Shown: positions 49,079 through 56,601 of the stretch, piece by piece
Layout: each line of letters starts with the position of its first letter
How positions within the stretch are numbered: position 1 is the first letter of the stretch
Made by a program: the position numbers and the translations under genes
The notes under the pieces: generated by a model
What the model was told of the DNA's origin: nothing
Databases searched by the model: none
The model's input: only the letters and a program-made list of their open reading frames with translations
DNA from: Anaerolineae bacterium
Lineage (GTDB): Bacteria > Chloroflexota > Anaerolineae > Promineifilales > Promineifilaceae
Reading direction: 5' to 3'
Length of the DNA stretch: 64,000 nucleotides
Assembly: GCA_023954475.1 (NCBI GenBank)
Contig: JAMLHW010000011.1
Span: 62,001-126,000 of the forward strand

Positions 49079-49435
49079 ATGCGGATCGAACTGAATTCGG
49101 CCGAATGGATATCCGGCCCGGGTTATCGCAAAAACCGATTAGCTGATGAAGTTGCACTGGCTTGCCCAGGCACGTTAGTGCAACTTGTCGAGATCGCACC
49201 GTTCGACAAGATTCCCGATCACGCCCATCATACGTCGACTGAGTTTTATTACGTTGTTGCCGGCCAGTGTCGGTTAGTTGTCAACGAAGTGAGCCATATA
49301 TTGGCTGTCGGTGACAGCTTTTTGATCAGGCCGCGAGATGTCCACCGACTGTACAATGATTCGGCCGAAACATTTCAATTACTCGTCTTCAAGACGAATG
49401 CTGCTGATGCTGATACGCGCTGGCTCAACGATTAG
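49079..49435 (+). CDS. Small single-domain cupin protein
   Basis: 118 residues. The cupin 2 barrel has IPDHAHHTSTEFYYVVAGQ and DSFLIRPRDVHRLYN, containing the histidine/glutamate metal site. Small cupins act as isomerases, epimerases or sensors. ATG at 49079 follows one base after the epimerase stop, so it is translated by coupling and likely acts on the same or a following metabolite. It is the last gene of the rightward array. Confidence 0.82.
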   Translation: MRIELNSAEWISGPGYRKNRLADEVALACPGTLVQLVEIAPFDKIPDHAHHTSTEFYYVVAGQCRLVVNEVSHILAVGDSFLIRPRDVHRLYNDSAETFQLLVFKTNAADADTRWLND

Positions 49436-49451
49436 TCATATACACCGAATT

Positions 49452-49472
49452 CAGACCAGATGTTGTGGTCTG
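49452..49472. terminator. Hairpin between convergent cupin and subtilase genes
   Basis: Arms CAGACCA and TGGTCTG around a seven-base loop. Its position between two converging genes suggests a shared terminator, although no U-tract follows on either strand. Confidence 0.45.
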
Positions 49473-49513
49473 CCTGACCGGTACTGACTTACACACCTCA
49501 TTGGACACAATCG

Positions 49514-51562
49514 CTAATTCAATAAGAACAGATCATTATCCCCTGTCTGAGCCGGACTCTGCAGTGCGTCAGGAACAATTGTCAGCCCATCGATGTCGGC
49601 GCTCAGCCCAAACGCCTCACCTTGCCAGAAAAGGCCGGATGTAGCAGCATTACATTGCTGAGAACCACCACCAGTCAACCGACACCTGTAGATGTCAGCC
49701 GGAGTCAGCGATTGACCGTTGAGGTCATAAGGGCCGGCGGTGGTGAAGTAGAGGGCATTTATCGGCCGATCATGCCACACACCGACCAGATCACCATTGT
49801 CATCATTGCCCAATCCGCTGCTCGAGCCGTCAAAATAGTGTAACCATGTGCCACTCGTATTGCTGCCTAGTGATGCATTGGTCAACACGATGAGATCTTC
49901 ATCGTCTCCGGAAAGGCCGGAAACCGCGAACGGCCCGCTCGTACTGACCGCGAGACGCCCGTTGATAATCGTTACGGCGTCGATATTCTCATCGGCCGAT
50001 GTCAGGTCAACGTCGGAGCCGTCCAGAATTAATCTGAAGCGCTGTTGCTGTGGTCTGTACAAAACGAGGTCGCTGGGTTCGACGACCCCTGCACCGGGCA
50101 GTGACACGGTTGTGTCAAAACTCATGATCAATTTGTTGTTGAAAATCAGGAATGCATCGACATTGCTCCCGTCAATAGGGGCAGTTGCGCTGTCGAAGTA
50201 GCTGAACCAACTGTTTGTGCCGGTATAGAAACCGAGAATGTCACCGGCTTCGGCCGAAACACCGCCAACCACATCATTGTCCGCCAAACTCACATAAATC
50301 AAATCGCCCGGCGGCACAATCGACGCGACAGCCGCGCCGACATCGGTCAGGCCGGCACCCAGCAAGCCCGCATAGCCCGGATTTTGTGCATCAATCGAAA
50401 TCGCCGTATTCTCGATCACAGTGCGTACCTGAGCCGGTGTCAACCCCGGATTAGTCGCCCGCAAAACAGCGGCTTCACCGGCAACAAACGGCGTCGCCAT
50501 CGATGTGCCGCTCCACCAGGCATACCCACCGGGGAAACTGCTAAAGATACCCACACCTGGCGCTGCCATGTCTACCCACGTGCCGTAATTGGCAAACGGC
50601 GCACGCACCAGATTTTCGTCGACAGCAGTCACAGCGATAGCATCAGTGTAGCCTGCAGGATATTGCAAAACATTCGTATCGAGATTGCCGGCAGCCGCCA
50701 CGACAACGACATCATTAACTACCGCCTGCTGCGCCAGATCGAGCAACATTTCCGAATCGTAATCTGTTCCCAGGCTGAAATTGGCCACATCCGCGCCATT
50801 GTCGATGGCGAAAAATAGCGCCTCGCCGATCAACCACAAATTGCTGCGTCCGTCAGTGTCAACAGCGCGAATCGGCATGATCCGGGCCAGCGGCGCAACT
50901 TGATGGACGATACCGGCAACGTGCGTGCCGTGTCCAAACGCTTCATCAATTTGTCCGTCGCCATCGTCGTCTAACCCGTTCATCTCATCGGTCGGATCGC
51001 CGTCGTCGTCAAAAAAGTCGTACCGTTCCAGCGTCCAGACATCGACGAGAAATGGATGGTCGAGTTCAAAACCAGTGTCGACGACGGCTACCGTCACGCC
51101 GTAGCCTTGCTGGCCTAAATTGTGCGCATCCCAGAGATTGATCAACTGTGGTGCGTACTGCGTGCCGGTCGGTGATGGATCTGTACCACCCCATGCCCAA
51201 TCTGCTTGTGGGTTGGCTTCCGGCAAATCGCTCAAATAGTTGGCTTCGGCGTATTCGATGCGCGGATCACCGCCACTGCCGCTGGGATCCATCATTTCGG
51301 CGACGATGACGGCGTCATCGCCCGGAGCGACTTCGAGTAGATAGATGTCTGCCTGCGCGGGAATGGTAGCGAGTGTCGTCGTGCCGTAATCGGCGTTGAC
51401 GTCGTCAATTGTTTGCGTGGTGTCGTTTTCAAGCCGCACAATAAGTTGGGTTTCGACATAGTCGCCGCCATCATCGGCCGATACTGTGCCAGGTAGCAGC
51501 CCGACAGCAAGAACCAGCAGCAGAACAAAGGACAAAACGCGCGAAAGCGGTCGTATGGTCAT
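49514..51562 (-). CDS. Secreted subtilisin-like (S8) serine protease with orphan C-terminal domain
   Basis: 682 residues from ATG at 51562 with an excellent AGGAGGT. Signal peptide 1-29 ends near TVSA-DD. An I9-like propeptide (about 36-110) precedes the S8 catalytic domain with Asp162 (VVDTG), His211 (HGTHVAG), oxyanion Asn293 (AAAGN) and Ser354 (GTSMATP), a complete triad. A calcium-loop-like insert (DDDGDPTDEMNG, DDDGDGQIDE) sits just before the histidine. Residues 430-682 form an unassigned beta-rich region with repeats like DLVLYRP and DIYRCRLTG. It is 13 bp downstream of the CHAT gene, so it is likely an exported effector of that cassette. Confidence 0.92.
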   Translation of the reverse strand: MTIRPLSRVLSFVLLLVLAVGLLPGTVSADDGGDYVETQLIVRLENDTTQTIDDVNADYGTTTLATIPAQADIYLLEVAPGDDAVIVAEMMDPSGSGGDPRIEYAEANYLSDLPEANPQADWAWGGTDPSPTGTQYAPQLINLWDAHNLGQQGYGVTVAVVDTGFELDHPFLVDVWTLERYDFFDDDGDPTDEMNGLDDDGDGQIDEAFGHGTHVAGIVHQVAPLARIMPIRAVDTDGRSNLWLIGEALFFAIDNGADVANFSLGTDYDSEMLLDLAQQAVVNDVVVVAAAGNLDTNVLQYPAGYTDAIAVTAVDENLVRAPFANYGTWVDMAAPGVGIFSSFPGGYAWWSGTSMATPFVAGEAAVLRATNPGLTPAQVRTVIENTAISIDAQNPGYAGLLGAGLTDVGAAVASIVPPGDLIYVSLADNDVVGGVSAEAGDILGFYTGTNSWFSYFDSATAPIDGSNVDAFLIFNNKLIMSFDTTVSLPGAGVVEPSDLVLYRPQQQRFRLILDGSDVDLTSADENIDAVTIINGRLAVSTSGPFAVSGLSGDDEDLIVLTNASLGSNTSGTWLHYFDGSSSGLGNDDNGDLVGVWHDRPINALYFTTAGPYDLNGQSLTPADIYRCRLTGGGSQQCNAATSGLFWQGEAFGLSADIDGLTIVPDALQSPAQTGDNDLFLLN

Positions 51563-51575
51563 CGGTGACCTCCTG

Positions 51576-54401
51576 TCACCGCTTGCCAATCAGGCAAAAC
51601 GGTGACCAATAAAATGGATGGGGATAAGCGTCACGAATGGCTAACTGTGCCTGTTGCAAAGCGACGGCACGGTCCGGATAAGTGACGAGTGCATTGTATA
51701 AATAGGGCATCATTTCAGCCGCGACCGCGTCTTCAACCAGCCACAGGCTGACGATCAGGGACGAAGCCCCGGCGCTCAGAAAAGCACGCGTCAGCCCCAA
51801 GATTTCGTCGCCACGGTTGACATGACTGACACCTGATTCGCACGCGCTCAATGTGACAAGCGCATCCGGCAAACGCAGGCCGGCAATATCGCGCGCAGTC
51901 AACCAACTGTCATGCAATTTGAGGGCAGAGTAGGCAGGGTTGTCGGGCCGAAAAATGCCGTGGCAAGCGACGTGAATCCAATCGCTTTCGGGTGCGACGG
52001 CATGAAACCGGCTTGTATCGGCACGGTGGTTGCGAAAAACACGTGCGTGCGGCAAGCGGCGTGCCAGGGCGTCAATTTCGGCCGAAACACCACTCAATTG
52101 CGCATCACCGACGCCAAAAATCGCCACGCGGTCAGCAGCACGACGCATACGTTGCTCGCAGAGCGCAAACGCTGACACGCTGGGCGCGTACGACAGCACG
52201 AAATCATCGACTACATAGCGGCTGCCGTCGAAAAACGCGTGGAATGGTAGCCGGTGCAACATACCGTGCGGCACGATCACCACATTTTCGTGGTGCAGTT
52301 CATGGCGTAAGGGAGCGAACAACGCATCATGCAAACCGCGCAGCACGCGCTGGGCTGACAGTTCCAACTGCGCCAGATGGCGTTCGGTAAACTGGCGACC
52401 GGCATGCAGGCGATGCAGTTGAACGCGCAGTTGTTCAGTCAGGCGGTGAATTGTTTCGGCCGAAGCAAGTCCTGTTTTCACCGTCACGTGTCCGTCTTGT
52501 AAGACAAACGCCATGACCTCGTCGTGCAACAAATGGTAGGCGATCAAGGCTGTATGTGCCGGCAACTGGGCGCGAATGGCATCTGTTGTCAACGCAAAGG
52601 TTACCGATTGTGCGGTAGCGGCCCGTAACTCGTGGCGATGCTGCAACCGGGTCAGGCTGCGTTCGATCTGCACCGCCCGGGCATTGATGAGGCGAAAAGC
52701 GCGTTGTCCGCGTTGATCGCCGCCGTGATCGGACAAAAGCTGCGTGTACAATGCGTTCAAATCAGCACGCAACTGTTCCCATTCAGCGACAGTTTCAGGT
52801 GGCAGCGACACGGCGAGCCGGGCATCGACCACGCCGGTCATCAGTTCAGTCAGGGTGCGCGACTTGGCTCGTTCTGCGAGGGCAAATGCTGCTTCGTTGT
52901 CGCCGTCATCCAGATAGAGCGCAATCAGGTCGGCATAGACATCGATTTTGTCGTCAAAATAGGCCGTGCGCAGGGAAGGTTGTTCCAGCAAACCGCGCAG
53001 CCGCTCGATTTCGGTAATGCTGTCCTGGAAGGCGTCGAACGCAGCCGTCTTGTTACCGCGTGCCAATTCAATCCGCCCACGCATATGGGCTAAACGAAAA
53101 CGCAAGGGCGGCATGTCGAGCATTTGAATCACCGCTGTCGCAGCGGCGAGCTGCTGTGAGGCGGCATCAAGACGGTTTTGCGTGAGCGACAACTCGGCCA
53201 GGAGCAGCAGCGCACTGAATTGTGCAAGCGGTGCATCGTTGTCGTTGGCCAGGGCTAATGCGGCTTCGGCCGAATTTTGCGCCGCAATAATGTCACCCTG
53301 TTGTTGATCGAGCGCCGTCAATGCCAGCAACGTCTGTGCCAGCCACGGCCCGTGCCCAATTTGAGTAAACAAGGCGACCGCTTCGTTCAAACGCGAACGA
53401 GCCTCGTCAGAATCGCCCTGACCTGCGGCTGTAATCCCCCAGCCATAGAGACAGCGCCCCAGATAATACGGTGTGTCTGCTTCTGACAATACAGTGTGGG
53501 CTTGAGCATACTGCGTGTCGGCTTCGGTATGCAGGTTGAGTGTGCGGTAGACATCGCCACTATCCACCAGCTTTTGGTGGGCGTAGACGGTCAAGCCCGC
53601 CGCTTGTTGCAGGTCGTATGCTTGCTGCAACAAAGTCAGACTTTGCGAAAATGTACCGAGCAGCCAATACGCATAGCCGCTGTTGCTGAGAAAGCCGCCC
53701 TGTCGTACCGGATCGTCGCCCGTACCCCACAATGCCGCAGCGCTTTGGAATGCTTGCAACGCTTCGGTCGCTTGTCCCAAAGCCAGGAACAGGACGCCTT
53801 GATTGTTGAGGATAGCTGCCTGTCGTTGTGGCCGGTTGAGCGGTGCAATGGTGTTTGCGGCAGTGGCGAAATCGGTGAGTGCCAAATCGTATGCGCCGAT
53901 TTGTTCGTGACAAATGCCGCGATTTTGCAGAAGCATCGCCTGAATTTCGGCCGAATCATCCTCTAATGCTGCCAATGCGCCTAACGCCGTCGTCGCGGCG
54001 TCGATGGCCGTCACATAGTCGCCGGTTTCGCCGAGCACCATCATCAAACCAACCGTGGTCCGCCATGCTTCCAGTTCGTTGCCAATCGCGAGATAACCGG
54101 CGCGTGCCTGGTCGATGAGCGGCTGTGCGTCGGCAAATTGGCCGCGCATGGCGTGTGTTTGCGCTTCGAGGTAAGTTGCCGGCGGCGCGACGGCCGGCCA
54201 ATCGGACAGGGCGGCTACATCGCTGAGTAAAGCAGCAAGCAGGGCGATGGTCGCCGGATCTCGCGGCGCATTTTCTTGTCCATAGGCCAATAATGCTGAC
54301 AAGCCCGACTCGTCGTAGAGTCCGGCAGTTTGCAAAAACGCAATCTGGGCGTCCTGATCAGGAAGCGCCAGCAGTTGGGCGATCAATTCGGCCGAGATCA
54401 T
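51576..54401 (-). CDS. TPR-CHAT protein (caspase-like peptidase candidate)
   Basis: 941 residues. The N-terminal two thirds are tetratricopeptide-like helical repeats (for example GQATEALQAFQSAAALWG, residues about 60-450), followed by a coiled linker and a CHAT domain (about 640-941). The catalytic pair is intact: His814 in HVACHGIF and Cys854 in TLSACESG, 40 residues apart as in active CHAT/caspase-like peptidases. It has no signal peptide, so it is cytoplasmic. ATG at 54401 overlaps the anti-sigma-like stop by 4 bp. Known TPR-CHAT proteins are activated by ligand or partner binding and cleave specific proteins, including a sigma-regulating partner in Craspase. Here the neighbour protein is the obvious candidate substrate (inference). 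Confidence 0.9.
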   Translation of the reverse strand: MISAELIAQLLALPDQDAQIAFLQTAGLYDESGLSALLAYGQENAPRDPATIALLAALLSDVAALSDWPAVAPPATYLEAQTHAMRGQFADAQPLIDQARAGYLAIGNELEAWRTTVGLMMVLGETGDYVTAIDAATTALGALAALEDDSAEIQAMLLQNRGICHEQIGAYDLALTDFATAANTIAPLNRPQRQAAILNNQGVLFLALGQATEALQAFQSAAALWGTGDDPVRQGGFLSNSGYAYWLLGTFSQSLTLLQQAYDLQQAAGLTVYAHQKLVDSGDVYRTLNLHTEADTQYAQAHTVLSEADTPYYLGRCLYGWGITAAGQGDSDEARSRLNEAVALFTQIGHGPWLAQTLLALTALDQQQGDIIAAQNSAEAALALANDNDAPLAQFSALLLLAELSLTQNRLDAASQQLAAATAVIQMLDMPPLRFRLAHMRGRIELARGNKTAAFDAFQDSITEIERLRGLLEQPSLRTAYFDDKIDVYADLIALYLDDGDNEAAFALAERAKSRTLTELMTGVVDARLAVSLPPETVAEWEQLRADLNALYTQLLSDHGGDQRGQRAFRLINARAVQIERSLTRLQHRHELRAATAQSVTFALTTDAIRAQLPAHTALIAYHLLHDEVMAFVLQDGHVTVKTGLASAETIHRLTEQLRVQLHRLHAGRQFTERHLAQLELSAQRVLRGLHDALFAPLRHELHHENVVIVPHGMLHRLPFHAFFDGSRYVVDDFVLSYAPSVSAFALCEQRMRRAADRVAIFGVGDAQLSGVSAEIDALARRLPHARVFRNHRADTSRFHAVAPESDWIHVACHGIFRPDNPAYSALKLHDSWLTARDIAGLRLPDALVTLSACESGVSHVNRGDEILGLTRAFLSAGASSLIVSLWLVEDAVAAEMMPYLYNALVTYPDRAVALQQAQLAIRDAYPHPFYWSPFCLIGKR

Positions 54402-55003
54402 ACTGCTAGATTGATTGTCGGTAGTTCGACCTCAAATTGTGCGTGGGTGATGATGAGTTGAACGACGGCAGCGGATACGATGTCAATAACAAACTCGCCG
54501 AAATCATCGCTGCGCCCCAATGCGATTTCAGTGTCGTCGGCCAACACACGGATGGCGCAGCGTGTGTCATCGGTGTTTGAGTTGAACAGCAATTGACCGC
54601 TCAGCCGCCAGCCGTTGCTGTGAGGTGCGATGTCGAGGGAGATGTCGACCGGCTCTGTTGTGAAGACGAGTTGACGCAAATCGGTTTGGGTGGCACGCAT
54701 GGCAGCGGCAAAACGCGGTTCATGGCTGTCAAACGTCAGCGCAGCAACCAGACGCTGCCAGAGAGCGGGTTGTGCCGCCTGTGGTTTGCGCCGTGCTTCA
54801 AACTGGTTGACGAGCGTTTCCCGCGTTTCGTCGCGTAGGGTGGGCAGTTGCACTGTTTGCCTCAATGCTTGGAATGCTTGCAGCCAGCGCACATCGGCCG
54901 AATCGGGGTTCGTCGCCAGCCATTGTTCTACTGCATGTGCTTTTTCGGCCGAAAGCACTCCATCGAAATAATCCAATAACGTTTCAAAATCGAAAGGGTT
55001 CAT
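54398..55003 (-). CDS. Soluble anti-sigma-factor-like protein
   Basis: 201 residues. The N-terminal helical segment (FETLLDYFDGVLSAEKAHAVEQWL) resembles the anti-sigma zinc-finger-like region without metal cysteines. A basic linker (about 65-85) and a C-terminal beta-sandwich-like region (about 95-201) with no transmembrane helix follow. It lies 86 bp downstream of the ECF sigma gene and overlaps the TPR-CHAT gene by 4 bp, the expected position for a sigma inhibitor. Function is inferred from position and from the first 60 residues. The lack of a membrane segment points to release by cytoplasmic cleavage or binding, not by site-2 proteolysis. Confidence 0.68.
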   Translation of the reverse strand: MNPFDFETLLDYFDGVLSAEKAHAVEQWLATNPDSADVRWLQAFQALRQTVQLPTLRDETRETLVNQFEARRKPQAAQPALWQRLVAALTFDSHEPRFAAAMRATQTDLRQLVFTTEPVDISLDIAPHSNGWRLSGQLLFNSNTDDTRCAIRVLADDTEIALGRSDDFGEFVIDIVSAAVVQLIITHAQFEVELPTINLAV

Positions 55004-55089
55004 TTTCCTCGTCCCTGGAGCCGTTGCTAAAAGCGTCTCACATTCTAATGGTGCGGATTGCGTGAGAAAAAGTACAGCTTCGGCCGGAA

Positions 55090-55686
55090 TCAGTCAGATT
55101 CGGCCGAAAGCAGCGTGCGCAGGCGGCTGAGACAACGGGCACGAATCGGGCCGACGCTGTTCCGCGCCATGTCAAAGCGCTCCGCGATAGCATCATACGA
55201 AAGCTTCTGCGGATCAAAATAGAGCGCGATCAGCAGGCGGCGACAGCGCGTATCCAATGCTTGCAAGCCATCGTGTAATTTTTCCAATACATGCCAATCG
55301 GCCGATTCGTCGGTCGTGGCTATGCCCAGCGCCAACGCACTGTCACTTAAATCGCTGCCCCCATAGACTTGTTCGTGATCGTAGCGCTCCATAACGCGCC
55401 AACTGTTGCGGCGGGCTACTGTAATTAACCATGATTTGAGATTGCTCTCAGCGTGGAAAGTTCCCAGGCTTTCCAAGACATTGGTGAAGGTCAACTGTGC
55501 CACGTCCTCGGCGTCATCGCGTGTCAGGCCGTAGCGCAGGGGGATAGATAAAACAAGACGCTCATAGCGGCCGATGAGCGTCTGCCATGCGCGTGTATCG
55601 TCACGACGACATGCGCGAATGAGTTCCCAATCTGTAATATCAATCACTAACACATTTTCGTGTGTGGTTGCCGGAAGCGCAAACAA
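55090..55686 (-). CDS. ECF-type RNA polymerase sigma factor
   Basis: 198 residues. Region 2 reads LIGRYERLVLSIPLRYGLTRDDAEDVAQLTFTNVLE; region 4 reads LDTRCRRLLIALYFDPQKLSYDAIAERFDMARNSVG with a helix-turn-helix. Regions 1.1 and 3 are absent, as in ECF factors. The start is uncertain: the listed TTG at 55686 has no clear ribosome site, and internal GTG codons a dozen residues later are alternatives. It follows the DoxX gene by 12 bp and probably directs the cassette or an envelope response. Confidence 0.9.
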   Translation of the reverse strand: MFALPATTHENVLVIDITDWELIRACRRDDTRAWQTLIGRYERLVLSIPLRYGLTRDDAEDVAQLTFTNVLESLGTFHAESNLKSWLITVARRNSWRVMERYDHEQVYGGSDLSDSALALGIATTDESADWHVLEKLHDGLQALDTRCRRLLIALYFDPQKLSYDAIAERFDMARNSVGPIRARCLSRLRTLLSAESD

Positions 55687-55698
55687 AACCGATTGACT

Positions 55699-56442
55699 CT
55701 AATCTGCTGCCGGGATAGATTGCCGTTGCGGGACGGATACGCTCTGTTGTAATACGAGGATCATGCAAGTCATCGCGCTCAGGAGAGACAGAATGAAGAG
55801 CAGCATGGCCGGATCATCGACGCTGTGTGGGCCGAAGTCGCGAATAAACGGGATCATGACGACAGCCAACACCGTGGCAGCTAGTGCAGCGATCAAGAAG
55901 ACGCGCCGTTCGGCCGAATGCATCTGGTAAGGAGGTGGTTGAGCTGTAACAAACATGGTCCTGACGTTTTGCGACAGGAAAGCATCGGCACCGATAACGG
56001 CTCCGACGTTGCCGACAAACAGGACGCCCTGCATGACGACGTAAAACGCAGACGGATTGACCTGGCCGATGAGAATGAAGTTCAGGTTCATGAACAGCCC
56101 GCCCAGCAGTGCCAGATTCGTGAAGAACCCCGATACGATAGCTATCCCTGCCAGCAACTGACCGATCATGATCACCCATGCCAACGCTTGCGCGTTTGGC
56201 TGAAACAAGTCGGTTATCAGCGTTTGATAGAACGGGAAGTGCACAGCACCGGTTGCGAGTTGTTCGTTGAGAAAGGCAGTCAGAGCAGAGCCATCATGCC
56301 AGCCAGGCTCTACGAGTTTTTCTACGCTTGCCCGCAACCATCCCAGGCCGATGAAAAATCGCATCGGTAGCAAGAGTGCTTCTCGCGACTGCAAGTTGAC
56401 AAGCAAGTAGTGCCGTAGTTCGTTCAATAAAGTTGTGTTCAT
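55699..56442 (-). CDS. DoxX/DoxD-like membrane protein
   Basis: 247 residues with about six hydrophobic helices. The N-terminal LPMRFFIGLGWLRASVEKLVEPGW and the GQLLAGIAIVSGFFTNLALLGGLFMNLNFIL segment match DoxX-family membrane proteins, some of which act with thiosulfate:quinone oxidoreductase or in redox stress defence. ATG at 56442 follows GGAG. It is the first gene of the leftward sigma/CHAT run and may give that operon a redox or envelope input, but could also be a separate unit with only transcription read-through. Confidence 0.78.
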   Translation of the reverse strand: MNTTLLNELRHYLLVNLQSREALLLPMRFFIGLGWLRASVEKLVEPGWHDGSALTAFLNEQLATGAVHFPFYQTLITDLFQPNAQALAWVIMIGQLLAGIAIVSGFFTNLALLGGLFMNLNFILIGQVNPSAFYVVMQGVLFVGNVGAVIGADAFLSQNVRTMFVTAQPPPYQMHSAERRVFLIAALAATVLAVVMIPFIRDFGPHSVDDPAMLLFILSLLSAMTCMILVLQQSVSVPQRQSIPAAD

Positions 56443-56601
56443 TGTTTTTCTCCAATGGTATTGGTTTGCATTGGAAGTCGCCGTGTCCGGCAGTGTTGCC
56501 GCACAGGTACATAGTGTGAAATTGGGCGATTTTCGTACACTCGCAAATGACGTGTACTTTTTTCGGCCGAAATCACACTATTGACGTGCAAGGAGAAAAA
56601 C

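Noticed and set aside
51576-54401. TPR-CHAT as part of a type III-E CRISPR (Craspase) locus
   Set aside because: No repeat-spacer array, gRAMP or Csx30/31-like gene was found within the window; only the protease/sigma analogy is kept.
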